A stretch of 64,000 bases of DNA, taken from positions 186,001 through 250,000 of the forward strand of contig NZ_JALDAX010000014.1 of NCBI RefSeq assembly GCF_022698145.1, given 5' to 3'. Position numbers and translations under genes: made by a program. The stretch is from Streptomyces spinosisporus (GTDB lineage: Bacteria > Actinomycetota > Actinomycetes > Streptomycetales > Streptomycetaceae). Each line of letters opens with the position of its first letter. The first letter of the stretch is position 1. Shown here piece after piece: positions 1-6,262 of the stretch. The notes under the pieces were generated by a model. That model made no database searches. It was not told the origin of the DNA and saw nothing but the letters and a program-made list of their open reading frames with translations.

Positions 1-135
1 CAGCCGGGCCGCGAGGGCGCGGAAGGTCAGCGCGCTCTCGCCTTCGGCATCGAGGATCTCGATCGCGGTCTCGATGATCCGCTCCTTCGAGAGCGCATCC
101 GTGCGCCGCTGCGCCCGCTTCGCCTTGGTCACCAC
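1..135 (-). CDS. TetR-family transcriptional regulator, N-terminal part (cut by window edge)
   Basis: Only the first 45 codons are inside the window. The GTG at 135 opens a frame reading VVTKAKRAQRRTDALSKER and then a typical TetR helix-turn-helix start (IIETAIEILDAEGESALTFRALAARL). A second GTG at 132 is an equally possible start. The gene is divergent from the TetX-like flavoprotein gene at 212, and two 15-bp palindromes lie between them, the usual arrangement of a TetR repressor acting on its own promoter and on the neighbour. Ligand unknown. Confidence 0.85.
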   Translation of the reverse strand, partial: MVTKAKRAQRRTDALSKERIIETAIEILDAEGESALTFRALAARL

Positions 136-154
136 GAGCCCATTTTGACACGGC

Positions 155-169
155 TGGAACATTGTTCCA
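155..169. promoter_or_regulatory. Putative TetR operator 1
   Basis: TGGAACATTGTTCCA is a perfect 15-bp palindrome around a central T, 20 bp upstream of the TetR GTG start. It has the same arms (TGGAAC/GTTCCA) as the site at 180-194, with centres 25 bp apart. TetR binding is inferred. Confidence 0.75.
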
Positions 170-179
170 AACTGCCGAA

Positions 180-194
180 TGGAACGCCGTTCCA
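180..194. promoter_or_regulatory. Putative TetR operator 2
   Basis: TGGAACGCCGTTCCA is a perfect 15-bp palindrome around a central C, ending 5 bp before the AAGGAG ribosome site of the TetX-like gene. A repressor bound here would block transcription of that gene. Same arms as operator 1. Confidence 0.75.
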
Positions 195-211
195 GTCTAA
201 GGAGCATGACG

Positions 212-1336
212 ATGACACCCGTCACGATCATCGGCGCCGGTCTCGGCGGCCTCACCCTCGCCCGCGTCCTCCACGTCCACGGCATCCCCGCGACGGTCTA
301 CGAGGCCGAGCCCTCGGCGGATGCCCGCACACAGGGCGGCCGGCTCGACATCCACGAACACAACGGGCAGCGCGCCCTCGAAGCGGCCGGGCTCACCGCC
401 GAGTTCCACGCGATCATCCACGAGGGCGGCCAGGCCACACGCGTCCTCGACCCGCAGGGGAAGGTGCTGTTCGACACCCCTGACGACGGCACGGGCGGGC
501 GGCCCGAGGTCCTCCGGGGCGATCTGCGCCGCATCCTCTGCGCGTCCCTGCCCGCGGGGACCATCCAGTGGGGAAAGAAGCTCGCCGAAGTCTCTGCACT
601 CGGCGATGGACGTCACGCCCTGACCTTCACGGACGGATCGACGGTCACCACCGGGCTCCTCGTCGGGGCCGACGGTGCCTGGTCGAAGGTGCGCCCGCTG
701 CTGTCGGACGCCGAGCCCCAGTACGTGGGCATCACGTTCGTCGAGACCTACCTGCGCGACGTCGACCGGCGGCACCCCGCGGCGGCCGAGGCCGTAGGCA
801 CCGGCTCCATGACCGCGCTCACCCCGGGGAAGGGGATCGTCGCGCATCGCGAGGCCGGAGCCGTCCTGCACACGTATGTCCAGCTCAAGCGCCCCGCCGA
901 CTGGGTCGACGGGATCGACTTCACCGACGCGGCCGACGCGGCGGCCAGGGTCGCGGCCGAGTTCGACGGATGGGCTCCCGAACTCACCGCCCTGATCACC
1001 GACGGTGAGACCGCCCCGGTCCCGCGCATGATCCACGCCCTCCCCGACGGGCATCGCTGGGACCGCGTGCCCGGGGTGACGCTCGTCGGCGACGCCGCGC
1101 ACCTGATGGCGCCGAACGGCGAGGGCGCGAACCTGGCCATGCTCGACGGCGCCGAGCTGGGCGAGGCGATCGCCGCGCACCCCGAGGACATCGAGGCCGC
1201 GCTCACCGCCTACGAGCAGAGGCTGTTCCCACGCAGCGAGTCGGAGGCCGCCGACACCCACGTGCTCCTGGATCTCTGCCTCGGCGACCGGGCGCCGTAC
1301 GGGCTCATCGACTTCCTTTCCGGCGCGTTGGCCTAG
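212..1336 (+). CDS. TetX-like FAD-dependent monooxygenase
   Basis: Class A flavoprotein monooxygenase of 374 residues. Visible motifs: Rossmann GAGLGG at residues 8-13 with an acidic residue ending strand 2 (VYEAE, 29-33), the GADGAW motif near 150, and GDAAHLMAPNGEGANLAMLDG near 293 that binds FAD phosphate and ribityl groups. The segment GGRLDIHEHNGQRALEAAG resembles the TetX group, which hydroxylates tetracyclines with NADPH and O2; length is close to TetX (about 388). The start at 212 is chosen because AAGGAG (199-204) is 7 nt upstream; the ATG at 206 is too close to it. It is divergent from a TetR gene with two operators, so probably induced by a small molecule. The substrate cannot be read from sequence. 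Confidence 0.85.
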   Translation: MTPVTIIGAGLGGLTLARVLHVHGIPATVYEAEPSADARTQGGRLDIHEHNGQRALEAAGLTAEFHAIIHEGGQATRVLDPQGKVLFDTPDDGTGGRPEVLRGDLRRILCASLPAGTIQWGKKLAEVSALGDGRHALTFTDGSTVTTGLLVGADGAWSKVRPLLSDAEPQYVGITFVETYLRDVDRRHPAAAEAVGTGSMTALTPGKGIVAHREAGAVLHTYVQLKRPADWVDGIDFTDAADAAARVAAEFDGWAPELTALITDGETAPVPRMIHALPDGHRWDRVPGVTLVGDAAHLMAPNGEGANLAMLDGAELGEAIAAHPEDIEAALTAYEQRLFPRSESEAADTHVLLDLCLGDRAPYGLIDFLSGALA

Positions 1337-1357
1337 TTGCATGTCTCACCCTCCGGA

Positions 1358-1384
1358 GGGGGGCGGGCCGACCACCCGCCCCCC
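1358..1384. terminator. Hairpin terminator between convergent genes
   Basis: GGGGGGCGGG (1358-1367) pairs perfectly with CCCGCCCCCC (1375-1384) around a 7-nt loop. It sits between the convergent ends of the TetX-like gene (1336) and the small minus-strand gene (1409), so it can serve both. No T-run, as is common in Streptomyces. Confidence 0.7.
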
Positions 1385-1408
1385 TGCGGCATAGACAGCG
1401 CTACGGGA

Positions 1409-1747
1409 TCAATCGAGCCCTCGCGGCCTCTCCGAGCCGGCTTCAAGTTCCCGTTCCCTGGCGGCCATTGCTCTCGTCAGCACCTTCGCCCGGTAGGGGT
1501 TCGCCGTGCTGAGTGCCTTCGCCACTTCCACGGCCTCGTCGAGCAGCGCCAGTCGTCGCTCAGGCAGCTCCCGCAGCAAGGGTGAGCCGCTCTCCTCCAC
1601 CAGGACGTACGCCAGCTTCGATCCGTACACCTCCGGCTCGACCTGCGTCAGCAGACGGTAGATCCACAGTCCTTCGACTCCCCGCACGACCCGCCGGTTG
1701 GCACTGAGCAGCCTGACCCTCGCAAGCACCACCATGTCCTGATCCAT
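1409..1747 (-). CDS. Hypothetical protein, 112 aa
   Basis: I do not recognise the family. The product begins MDQDMVVLARVRLLSANRRV, appears mainly helical, soluble and charged, with no signal peptide or membrane segment, and ends in a basic/acidic helix (AMAARERELEAGSERPRGLD). The ATG at 1747 is chosen over upstream in-frame codons because AAGGGGA lies a few bases before it. Neighbours on both sides point towards or away from it, so it is probably transcribed alone. Codon use is that of a real high-GC gene. Confidence 0.6.
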   Translation of the reverse strand: MDQDMVVLARVRLLSANRRVVRGVEGLWIYRLLTQVEPEVYGSKLAYVLVEESGSPLLRELPERRLALLDEAVEVAKALSTANPYRAKVLTRAMAARERELEAGSERPRGLD

Positions 1748-2096
1748 CGATCCCCTTCGTCGCATCCCTCCCGACCGGCGCATGCCCCACCGCAGGACAG
1801 CGCGGCGAACGCGCCGGCAGCCGATGACGGATGCCGGCACGTCGGCCGGGAAGTGGATGACGACGAGTCTGCGGGCACGGCACCACTCGCCACAAGGTCG
1901 AACGGGCGTGCGCTACGTCCTACCTAAAACGCCTTCGACCAGGCATGATGGAGCTGACGCTCACTCAAGCCCCTCCCCCGGCAGCGCTACGACGACCGGG
2001 CCGCCGTCCACCCGCCCTGCCCCGTGGCGCGTCATGCCGATGAGTTTCCCGACTGTCCGAAGTCTCCCTCGTGACGCACGGTGTCATGGAGGAGAG
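1748..2096. other. Intergenic region, no supported gene
   Basis: This 349-bp stretch separates the minus-strand hypothetical gene from the reductase gene on the plus strand and should hold both promoters. Frames extending into it on either strand lack family similarity or a good ribosome site. I see no clear operator or tRNA. Confidence 0.5.
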
Positions 2097-2696
2097 ATGG
2101 AGGCGGCCCGTATGTCCAATCCGATTCGGCTGTACATGTCGATGTCGCTCGACGGCTATATCGCCGGCCCCGAGGATCGCCCGGGCCAGGAGCTCGGGCG
2201 TGGGGGTGGGCGTCTTTTCAACTGGCTGGACGACCGGGAATCCGACGGTCACAGCGGACAGGTCTATCGCGAGGCGCTGGCCACCGGCGCGGTGATCTCG
2301 GGCCGCCGGACCTTCGAGCTCGCAGGGCGTTGGCAGGGCGACCATCACGACGGTGTGCCGATCTTCGTCCTCACCCATCAGGTGGACGACGGGGACGTGC
2401 CGCCCGGACACGCGCGGTTCGTCACCGACGTGGAGGACTGCGCCCGTCAGGCTCGCGCGGCCGCCGGGGACCGGCCGGTCATGGTCCACGGCGCGGGCGC
2501 GGCCCAGGCACTCCTGCGGGCCGGGCAGCTGGACGAGATGGAGATCCACCTGGTCCAGGTCCTCCTCGGGGACGGTCGGCGACTCTTCGACCACCTCGGC
2601 GGCAAACGCACCGAGCTCGAACTCGTCCGGCGCCTCGAGGACCGGGACGTCACACATCTGCGCTATCGCGTACGCCGCCCCGAGGAAACCGTATGA
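2097..2696 (+). CDS. Dihydrofolate reductase-family (RibD C-terminal-like) protein
   Basis: A 199-residue member of the RibD C-terminal/DHFR superfamily, NAD(P)H-dependent reductases. The opening MSMSLDGYIAGPED is the family signature, followed by GAVISGRRTFELAG and the C-terminal VMVHGAGAAQALLRAGQLDE and LVQVLLGDGRRLFD strands. GGAGGAG at 2088-2094 favours ATG 2097; ATG 2112 is an alternative that drops five residues. The stop overlaps the start of the VOC gene (ATGA at 2693), so the two are translationally coupled. True substrate unknown; most actinobacterial members are not real DHFRs. Confidence 0.85.
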   Translation: MEAARMSNPIRLYMSMSLDGYIAGPEDRPGQELGRGGGRLFNWLDDRESDGHSGQVYREALATGAVISGRRTFELAGRWQGDHHDGVPIFVLTHQVDDGDVPPGHARFVTDVEDCARQARAAAGDRPVMVHGAGAAQALLRAGQLDEMEIHLVQVLLGDGRRLFDHLGGKRTELELVRRLEDRDVTHLRYRVRRPEETV

Positions 2697-3106
2697 AGAC
2701 GCTCTTCGTCTCCTACCGCGTCACCGACCTGGACCGCTCGCTCGGTTTCTACACCGCCGTGGGCTATGCCGAGTTGGGCAGGGTCAACGCCGATCACGGC
2801 AGTCACCTGGTGCTGCTCCATTTCCCCGGCGAACCGGCCGCCTCGCTCGAACTGGTCCACCGTCCGGCCGACGGACGCGTCGACGTGGGCAGCGGCTTCG
2901 ACCATCTCGCGATCCAGGTGGAAACGCTCGACACCACCCTGGAGCGACTCACCGAAGCCGGTCTGGAGCCCGAGCCCGTCCAGTACCCGGGCGGCCCGCA
3001 CGGCCCCAAGACCTCGTGGCTCACCGACCCCGACGGCTACCGGATCGAGTTGGTGGAGTGGCCGTCCGGACATGCCGACGGGATCACGGCGGCCGACTTC
3101 TCCTAA
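2693..3106 (+). CDS. VOC (glyoxalase/bleomycin resistance-like) family protein
   Basis: A 137-residue vicinal oxygen chelate protein, one beta-alpha-beta-beta-beta module repeated twice. Visible: VSYRVTDLDRSLGFYTAVGY at the N-terminus, FDHLAIQVETLDTTLERLTEAG in the middle, and PDGYRIELVEW near the C-terminus, whose Glu is the usual metal ligand. It overlaps the upstream reductase gene by 4 nt (ATGA), so both are made together. Could be a lactoylglutathione lyase-type isomerase or a drug-binding protein; substrate not determined. Confidence 0.85.
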   Translation: MKTLFVSYRVTDLDRSLGFYTAVGYAELGRVNADHGSHLVLLHFPGEPAASLELVHRPADGRVDVGSGFDHLAIQVETLDTTLERLTEAGLEPEPVQYPGGPHGPKTSWLTDPDGYRIELVEWPSGHADGITAADFS

Positions 3107-3247
3107 AACCATTTGAGGCCGCCGCCACCCCACCGCTACCGTCGTCGCGGACCGTCAAGTCGGCGTAGGGAGGTGAGACCCGTGAACACAGTGATCCATG
3201 GGTGCTCCCTCACCCCGCCACGGTCCTGCGGCTGACATTCGGTGTCG

Positions 3248-3284
3248 CCAGGAGCGCCTGAGTTCGAGGCACTCCTGGGAGGAG
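3248..3284 (+). promoter_or_regulatory. Hairpin directly in front of the GNAT/IF-1 ribosome site
   Basis: CCAGGAG (3248-3254) pairs with CTCCTGG (3272-3278), and inside it GCCT (3256-3259) pairs with AGGC (3267-3270), leaving a 7-nt loop GAGTTCG. The right arm runs straight into the ribosome site GGAGGAG (3278-3284) of the gene starting at 3291. Seen in sequence; a role in translation control or leader stability is inferred. Confidence 0.45.
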
Positions 3285-3290
3285 ACTCCG

Positions 3291-4088
3291 ATGAACACAA
3301 CGCCTTTCACATCCGGCCTGAGCGAGAACGCGGTGACGATCACCCGTGTCGCGAAGAGCCAATGGCACGCCCTGGACGACGACCTCGTGGTCGGCCGCGG
3401 GCATGCGCATCACCGGCCCGACGGACGCCTGTTCGTCAGCATCGACGCCTGGCACGATGTGGCCTTCGACCGGCTCGCCGAGGCGATGACGAAGACACTG
3501 CCGGCGCCGCTGTACACGGTGGTCGACGAAGCCGACGCCGAGCTGACGGTCGGCTGGCGGCGAGCGGGTTTCACGATCCGGCGCCGCGAATGGGAGTACG
3601 CCGTACCGACCGATCCGCGGGTCACGGGGCTCGACGAGGCCCAGGTCCTGCCACCTGCGGGCGTGACGATCGTTCCCGCGGGTCGGGCGGACGAGCGTCT
3701 GCTGCGTGCGGTGGACCGCGCGATCCGTGACGAAGTCGAGGCGAGCGTCGGATGGCAGTCGATGCCCGCCGAGGTGATCCCCTTCCCCGAGGGAGACACC
3801 ATCGTCGACCCGTCGAAGTACGCGGTGGCCGCGACGTCGGACCGATATCTCGGTCTGATCCGGGTGGTCACGGTGAAGGAGCCACGCATCGGGCTGGTCG
3901 CCGTTCGTGCCGGCGAACAACGCCGCGGCATCGGGCGGGCGCTCCTGGCTCAGGCACTGGGGACGCTGCACCGTTCGGGATTCGCCTCGGCCTGGGCCGA
4001 GGTCCAGGAGTCCAATCGGGCGGCCTCGGTGCTGTTCGAGGGCATCGGCGCCCAAGCGGCGGGCAGCAACCTGGAGTTGGTGCGATGA
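3291..4088 (+). CDS. GNAT-family N-acetyltransferase
   Basis: A 265-residue acetyltransferase. The C-terminal half (about residues 118-265) is a GNAT fold: LIRVVTVKEPRIGLVAVRAG followed by the acetyl-CoA pyrophosphate loop EQRRGIGRALLAQAL (R/Q-x-x-G-x-G/A) and an ESNRAASVLFEGIGA segment. The N-terminal half may be a second degenerate GNAT copy. ATG 3291 has GGGAGGAG 6-7 nt upstream. The stop overlaps the IF-1 start by 4 nt, linking an acetyltransferase to a translation factor in one operon. Target (drug, small molecule or protein) unknown. Confidence 0.85.
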   Translation: MNTTPFTSGLSENAVTITRVAKSQWHALDDDLVVGRGHAHHRPDGRLFVSIDAWHDVAFDRLAEAMTKTLPAPLYTVVDEADAELTVGWRRAGFTIRRREWEYAVPTDPRVTGLDEAQVLPPAGVTIVPAGRADERLLRAVDRAIRDEVEASVGWQSMPAEVIPFPEGDTIVDPSKYAVAATSDRYLGLIRVVTVKEPRIGLVAVRAGEQRRGIGRALLAQALGTLHRSGFASAWAEVQESNRAASVLFEGIGAQAAGSNLELVR

Positions 4089-4309
4089 CCAAGGGCAAGA
4101 ACGTCATCGAGGTCGAGGGCAGGGTCGTCGAGTGTCTGCGCAGCGCCATGTTCACGGTGGAGCTGGAGAACGGCCACCAGGTGCTCGCACACATCAGCGG
4201 CAAGATCCGCAGGAACTACATCAAGATCATGCTGGAGGACCGGGTGCTGGTCGAGCTCCCGCCGTACGACCTGACGCGCGGCCGGATCGTGTTCCGGTAC
4301 CGGAACTAG
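4085..4309 (+). CDS. infA: Translation initiation factor IF-1 (second-type copy)
   Basis: A 74-residue S1/OB-fold protein; IF-1 binds the 30S A site with IF-2 and IF-3 during initiation. Diagnostic segments are present: NVIEVEGRVVECLRSAMFTVELENGHQVLAHISGKIR, then YIKIMLEDRVLVELPPYDL and TRGRIVFRYRN. It differs from the standard actinobacterial IF-1 encoded in the ribosomal protein cluster (which begins MAKKQGAIEIEG and ends RGRIVYRYK), and sits here in an accessory region behind an acetyltransferase gene (ATGA overlap). It is therefore most likely a paralogue used under special conditions, not the housekeeping copy; a genome check is needed. Confidence 0.9.
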   Translation: MTKGKNVIEVEGRVVECLRSAMFTVELENGHQVLAHISGKIRRNYIKIMLEDRVLVELPPYDLTRGRIVFRYRN

Positions 4310-4348
4310 CTCCGAGCGGGGGCCTTCCCCTCATTCGCCCGTGACGAG

Positions 4349-4391
4349 GCGGACGTGACCGGCCGGGTACACCGGATCCGGTCACGTCCGC
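4349..4391. terminator. Bidirectional terminator after infA
   Basis: GCGGACGTGACCGG (4349-4362) and CCGGTCACGTCCGC (4378-4391) form a perfect 14-bp stem with a 15-nt loop, between the convergent infA (+) and PIG-L deacetylase (-) genes. Confidence 0.85.
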
Positions 4392-4396
4392 GAGCG

Positions 4397-5158
4397 TCAG
4401 TCCTGCGTCTCCTCGGTGGGGATCTCCGGCGGTGCCTGCAGGTCGTGGGCGCGGAACAGGACGGCGTGCTCGACGCCCATGGCCTTGCCGCTCATGGCGG
4501 TGAACTGCGGGATGAAGTCCTTGGGGGCGGGGTGGTCCGGGAGCGCGGCCAGATACGCGGCGTGCGATTCGAGCGAGGCGACGCCGCGGCGCAGCGGCTC
4601 GCCCGTGACGTCGACGCCGTGGGTCGCGCCCGAGCCGGGGATGGCGTTGGTCATGTACCAGCGCGCGGAGTGCGGTTCGAGGCCCTCGTCGTCGATCTGC
4701 TCCGGGAAGACCCAGCGGTTGCCCGCGTCGCGCACCGCGTCGAGCGTGGCGAGCCCGGCGGCGCGGTGGTCGGCCTGGTCGAAGCCCCAGGGCGCCTCGA
4801 TCTCGTAGCCGCCTCCGAACACGACGTCGGGCTTGAACCGGCGGATCTCGCGGCAGATGTCACGGCGCAGATCGAGGCCGTAGACGAGGATGCCGTCCGG
4901 GTGTTCGAGGATGGTCAGGTGTTTGACGCCTACGACGGCGCAGGCGGCCTGTTGCTCGGCGACGCGCAGGCGTGCGGTCTCGTCGGGCAGGTTCGGCATG
5001 CCGGCCTCGCCGCGGGTGAGCAGGAGGTAGCCGACGTCGATGCCGCGTGCGGTCCAGCGGGCGACGGCCGCGGACGTGCCGTACTCCATGTCGTCGGGGT
5101 GTGCGACGACGCAGAGCACTCGCTGGAAGGACTCTTCGGGGAGGGCAGGCAATGTCAT
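4397..5158 (-). CDS. PIG-L (LmbE-like) family deacetylase
   Basis: A 253-residue zinc-dependent deacetylase of the LmbE/MshB group. The signature AHPDDME is at residues 19-25 (His20, Asp22/Asp23 give zinc ligand and base) and a second His-containing motif QADHRAAG near residue 127. Substrates in the family are N-acetylglucosaminyl compounds such as mycothiol precursors; this is probably not MshB itself because it lies outside that context. Start 5158 is preferred because GGAAGG is about 9 nt upstream; an in-frame ATG at 5167 overlaps that site. Confidence 0.85.
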   Translation of the reverse strand: MTLPALPEESFQRVLCVVAHPDDMEYGTSAAVARWTARGIDVGYLLLTRGEAGMPNLPDETARLRVAEQQAACAVVGVKHLTILEHPDGILVYGLDLRRDICREIRRFKPDVVFGGGYEIEAPWGFDQADHRAAGLATLDAVRDAGNRWVFPEQIDDEGLEPHSARWYMTNAIPGSGATHGVDVTGEPLRRGVASLESHAAYLAALPDHPAPKDFIPQFTAMSGKAMGVEHAVLFRAHDLQAPPEIPTEETQD

Positions 5159-5289
5159 GCCGGTCATCCTTCCGCGTTCGGAGCTCGCCGTCCTGTTTTC
5201 AGGGGTTCCGTCGGGTCTCGTCCCGTCTGCTTCTCGTCGCTCAACGGAAACTCGGTTGATCCGCACACCCGCGCATGAATACTAGTTGG

Positions 5290-6186
5290 ATGATCATGCA
5301 CGACGACCAAGTGGACGTGACCGCCGAAACCGTCGCGACGCTGATCCGGGAGCAGTTCCCTCAGTGGAGCGGCAAGGCGATCCGACGTCTGCCGTCGACC
5401 GGCACGGTCAACGCCATCTTCCGCGTCGGAAATGATCTCTCGGCACGTTTCCCACTGCGTCTGGCCGATGCCGCGGAAACCCTGGCCTTCCTGGAGAAGG
5501 AAGCCCGGGCGAGCGCGGAGCTGGCACAGGTGTCTCCGTTTCCCGTCCCGGAGCCCGTGGCCCTGGGAAGGCCCGGGGCGGGTTACCCCATGCCGTGGTC
5601 GGTCCAGACCTGGCTGCCGGGAACGGTCGCCTCGGATGCCGGCGTGAGTGGGTCGGAGGCTCTTGCCGAGGACCTCGCGAAGTTCATCGCGGCCCTCCGA
5701 GAGGCCGACACACGGGGGCGGCTCTTCGGCTGCGAGGGTCGCGGCGGTGTTCTCGCTCACCACGACGAGTGGCTGGCGAAGTGCTTCGCGGAGAGTGAGG
5801 GGCTGCTCGACGTGCCCCGGATGCGGCAACTGTGGCGCCACTTCAGGGAGTTGCCCCGTACGCGTGCCGACGTGATGAGCCACGGTGATCTGATCCCTGG
5901 CAATGTACTGGTCTCGGGGGGCCGGCTCAGCGGCGTACTCGACACCGGTGGCTTCGGACCGGCCGACCCCGCGCTGGATCTGGTCAGCGCCTGGCACCTT
6001 TTGCGGGAGGGTCCGCGGCAAGTGCTCCGGCGAGCACTGAACTGTGACGACCTGGAGTGGGAGCGGGGCAAGGCCTGGGCGTTCGAGCAGGCGATGGGGG
6101 TTGTCTGGTACTACGTCGAGAGCAATCCGACGATGAGTGCCATGGGGCGCCGGACGCTCGACCGCATTCTGGAGTCGGCGGAGTGA
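5290..6186 (+). CDS. Aminoglycoside phosphotransferase (APH)-family kinase
   Basis: A 298-residue APH/choline-kinase fold protein. The catalytic loop HGDLIPGN is at about residues 198-205 (Brenner-type H-x-D-x4-N) and the metal-binding motif appears as VLDTGGFGPADPALDL near 217. The N-lobe carries FRVGNDLSARFPL, where an Arg occupies the usual Lys-containing position. ATG 5290 or 5296 are both possible starts; an earlier ATG at 5275 lacks a ribosome site. Whether it phosphorylates an antibiotic or a metabolite is unknown. Confidence 0.85.
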   Translation: MIMHDDQVDVTAETVATLIREQFPQWSGKAIRRLPSTGTVNAIFRVGNDLSARFPLRLADAAETLAFLEKEARASAELAQVSPFPVPEPVALGRPGAGYPMPWSVQTWLPGTVASDAGVSGSEALAEDLAKFIAALREADTRGRLFGCEGRGGVLAHHDEWLAKCFAESEGLLDVPRMRQLWRHFRELPRTRADVMSHGDLIPGNVLVSGGRLSGVLDTGGFGPADPALDLVSAWHLLREGPRQVLRRALNCDDLEWERGKAWAFEQAMGVVWYYVESNPTMSAMGRRTLDRILESAE

Positions 6187-6198
6187 CGTCGCGGACGA

Positions 6199-6226
6199 GA
6201 CCGCCGCCTCGTGGGAGGCGGCGGTC
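6199..6226. terminator. Terminator between APH kinase and GH35 genes
   Basis: GACCGCCGCCTC (6199-6210) and GAGGCGGCGGTC (6215-6226) form a perfect 12-bp stem with a GTGG tetraloop, between two convergent genes. Confidence 0.85.
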
Positions 6227-6262
6227 CGTCCGGACTGGTTGAAGCTCAGCTGGGGGCCGGTG

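Noticed and set aside
212..1336. Calling the flavoprotein a tetracycline resistance gene
   Set aside because: Only family-level motifs are visible. Many TetX-like monooxygenases act on other aromatics, so the substrate is left open.
1782..2096. N-terminal extension of the reductase gene to 1782
   Set aside because: The extra residues have no family similarity, and a strong GGAGGAG site directly precedes ATG 2097.
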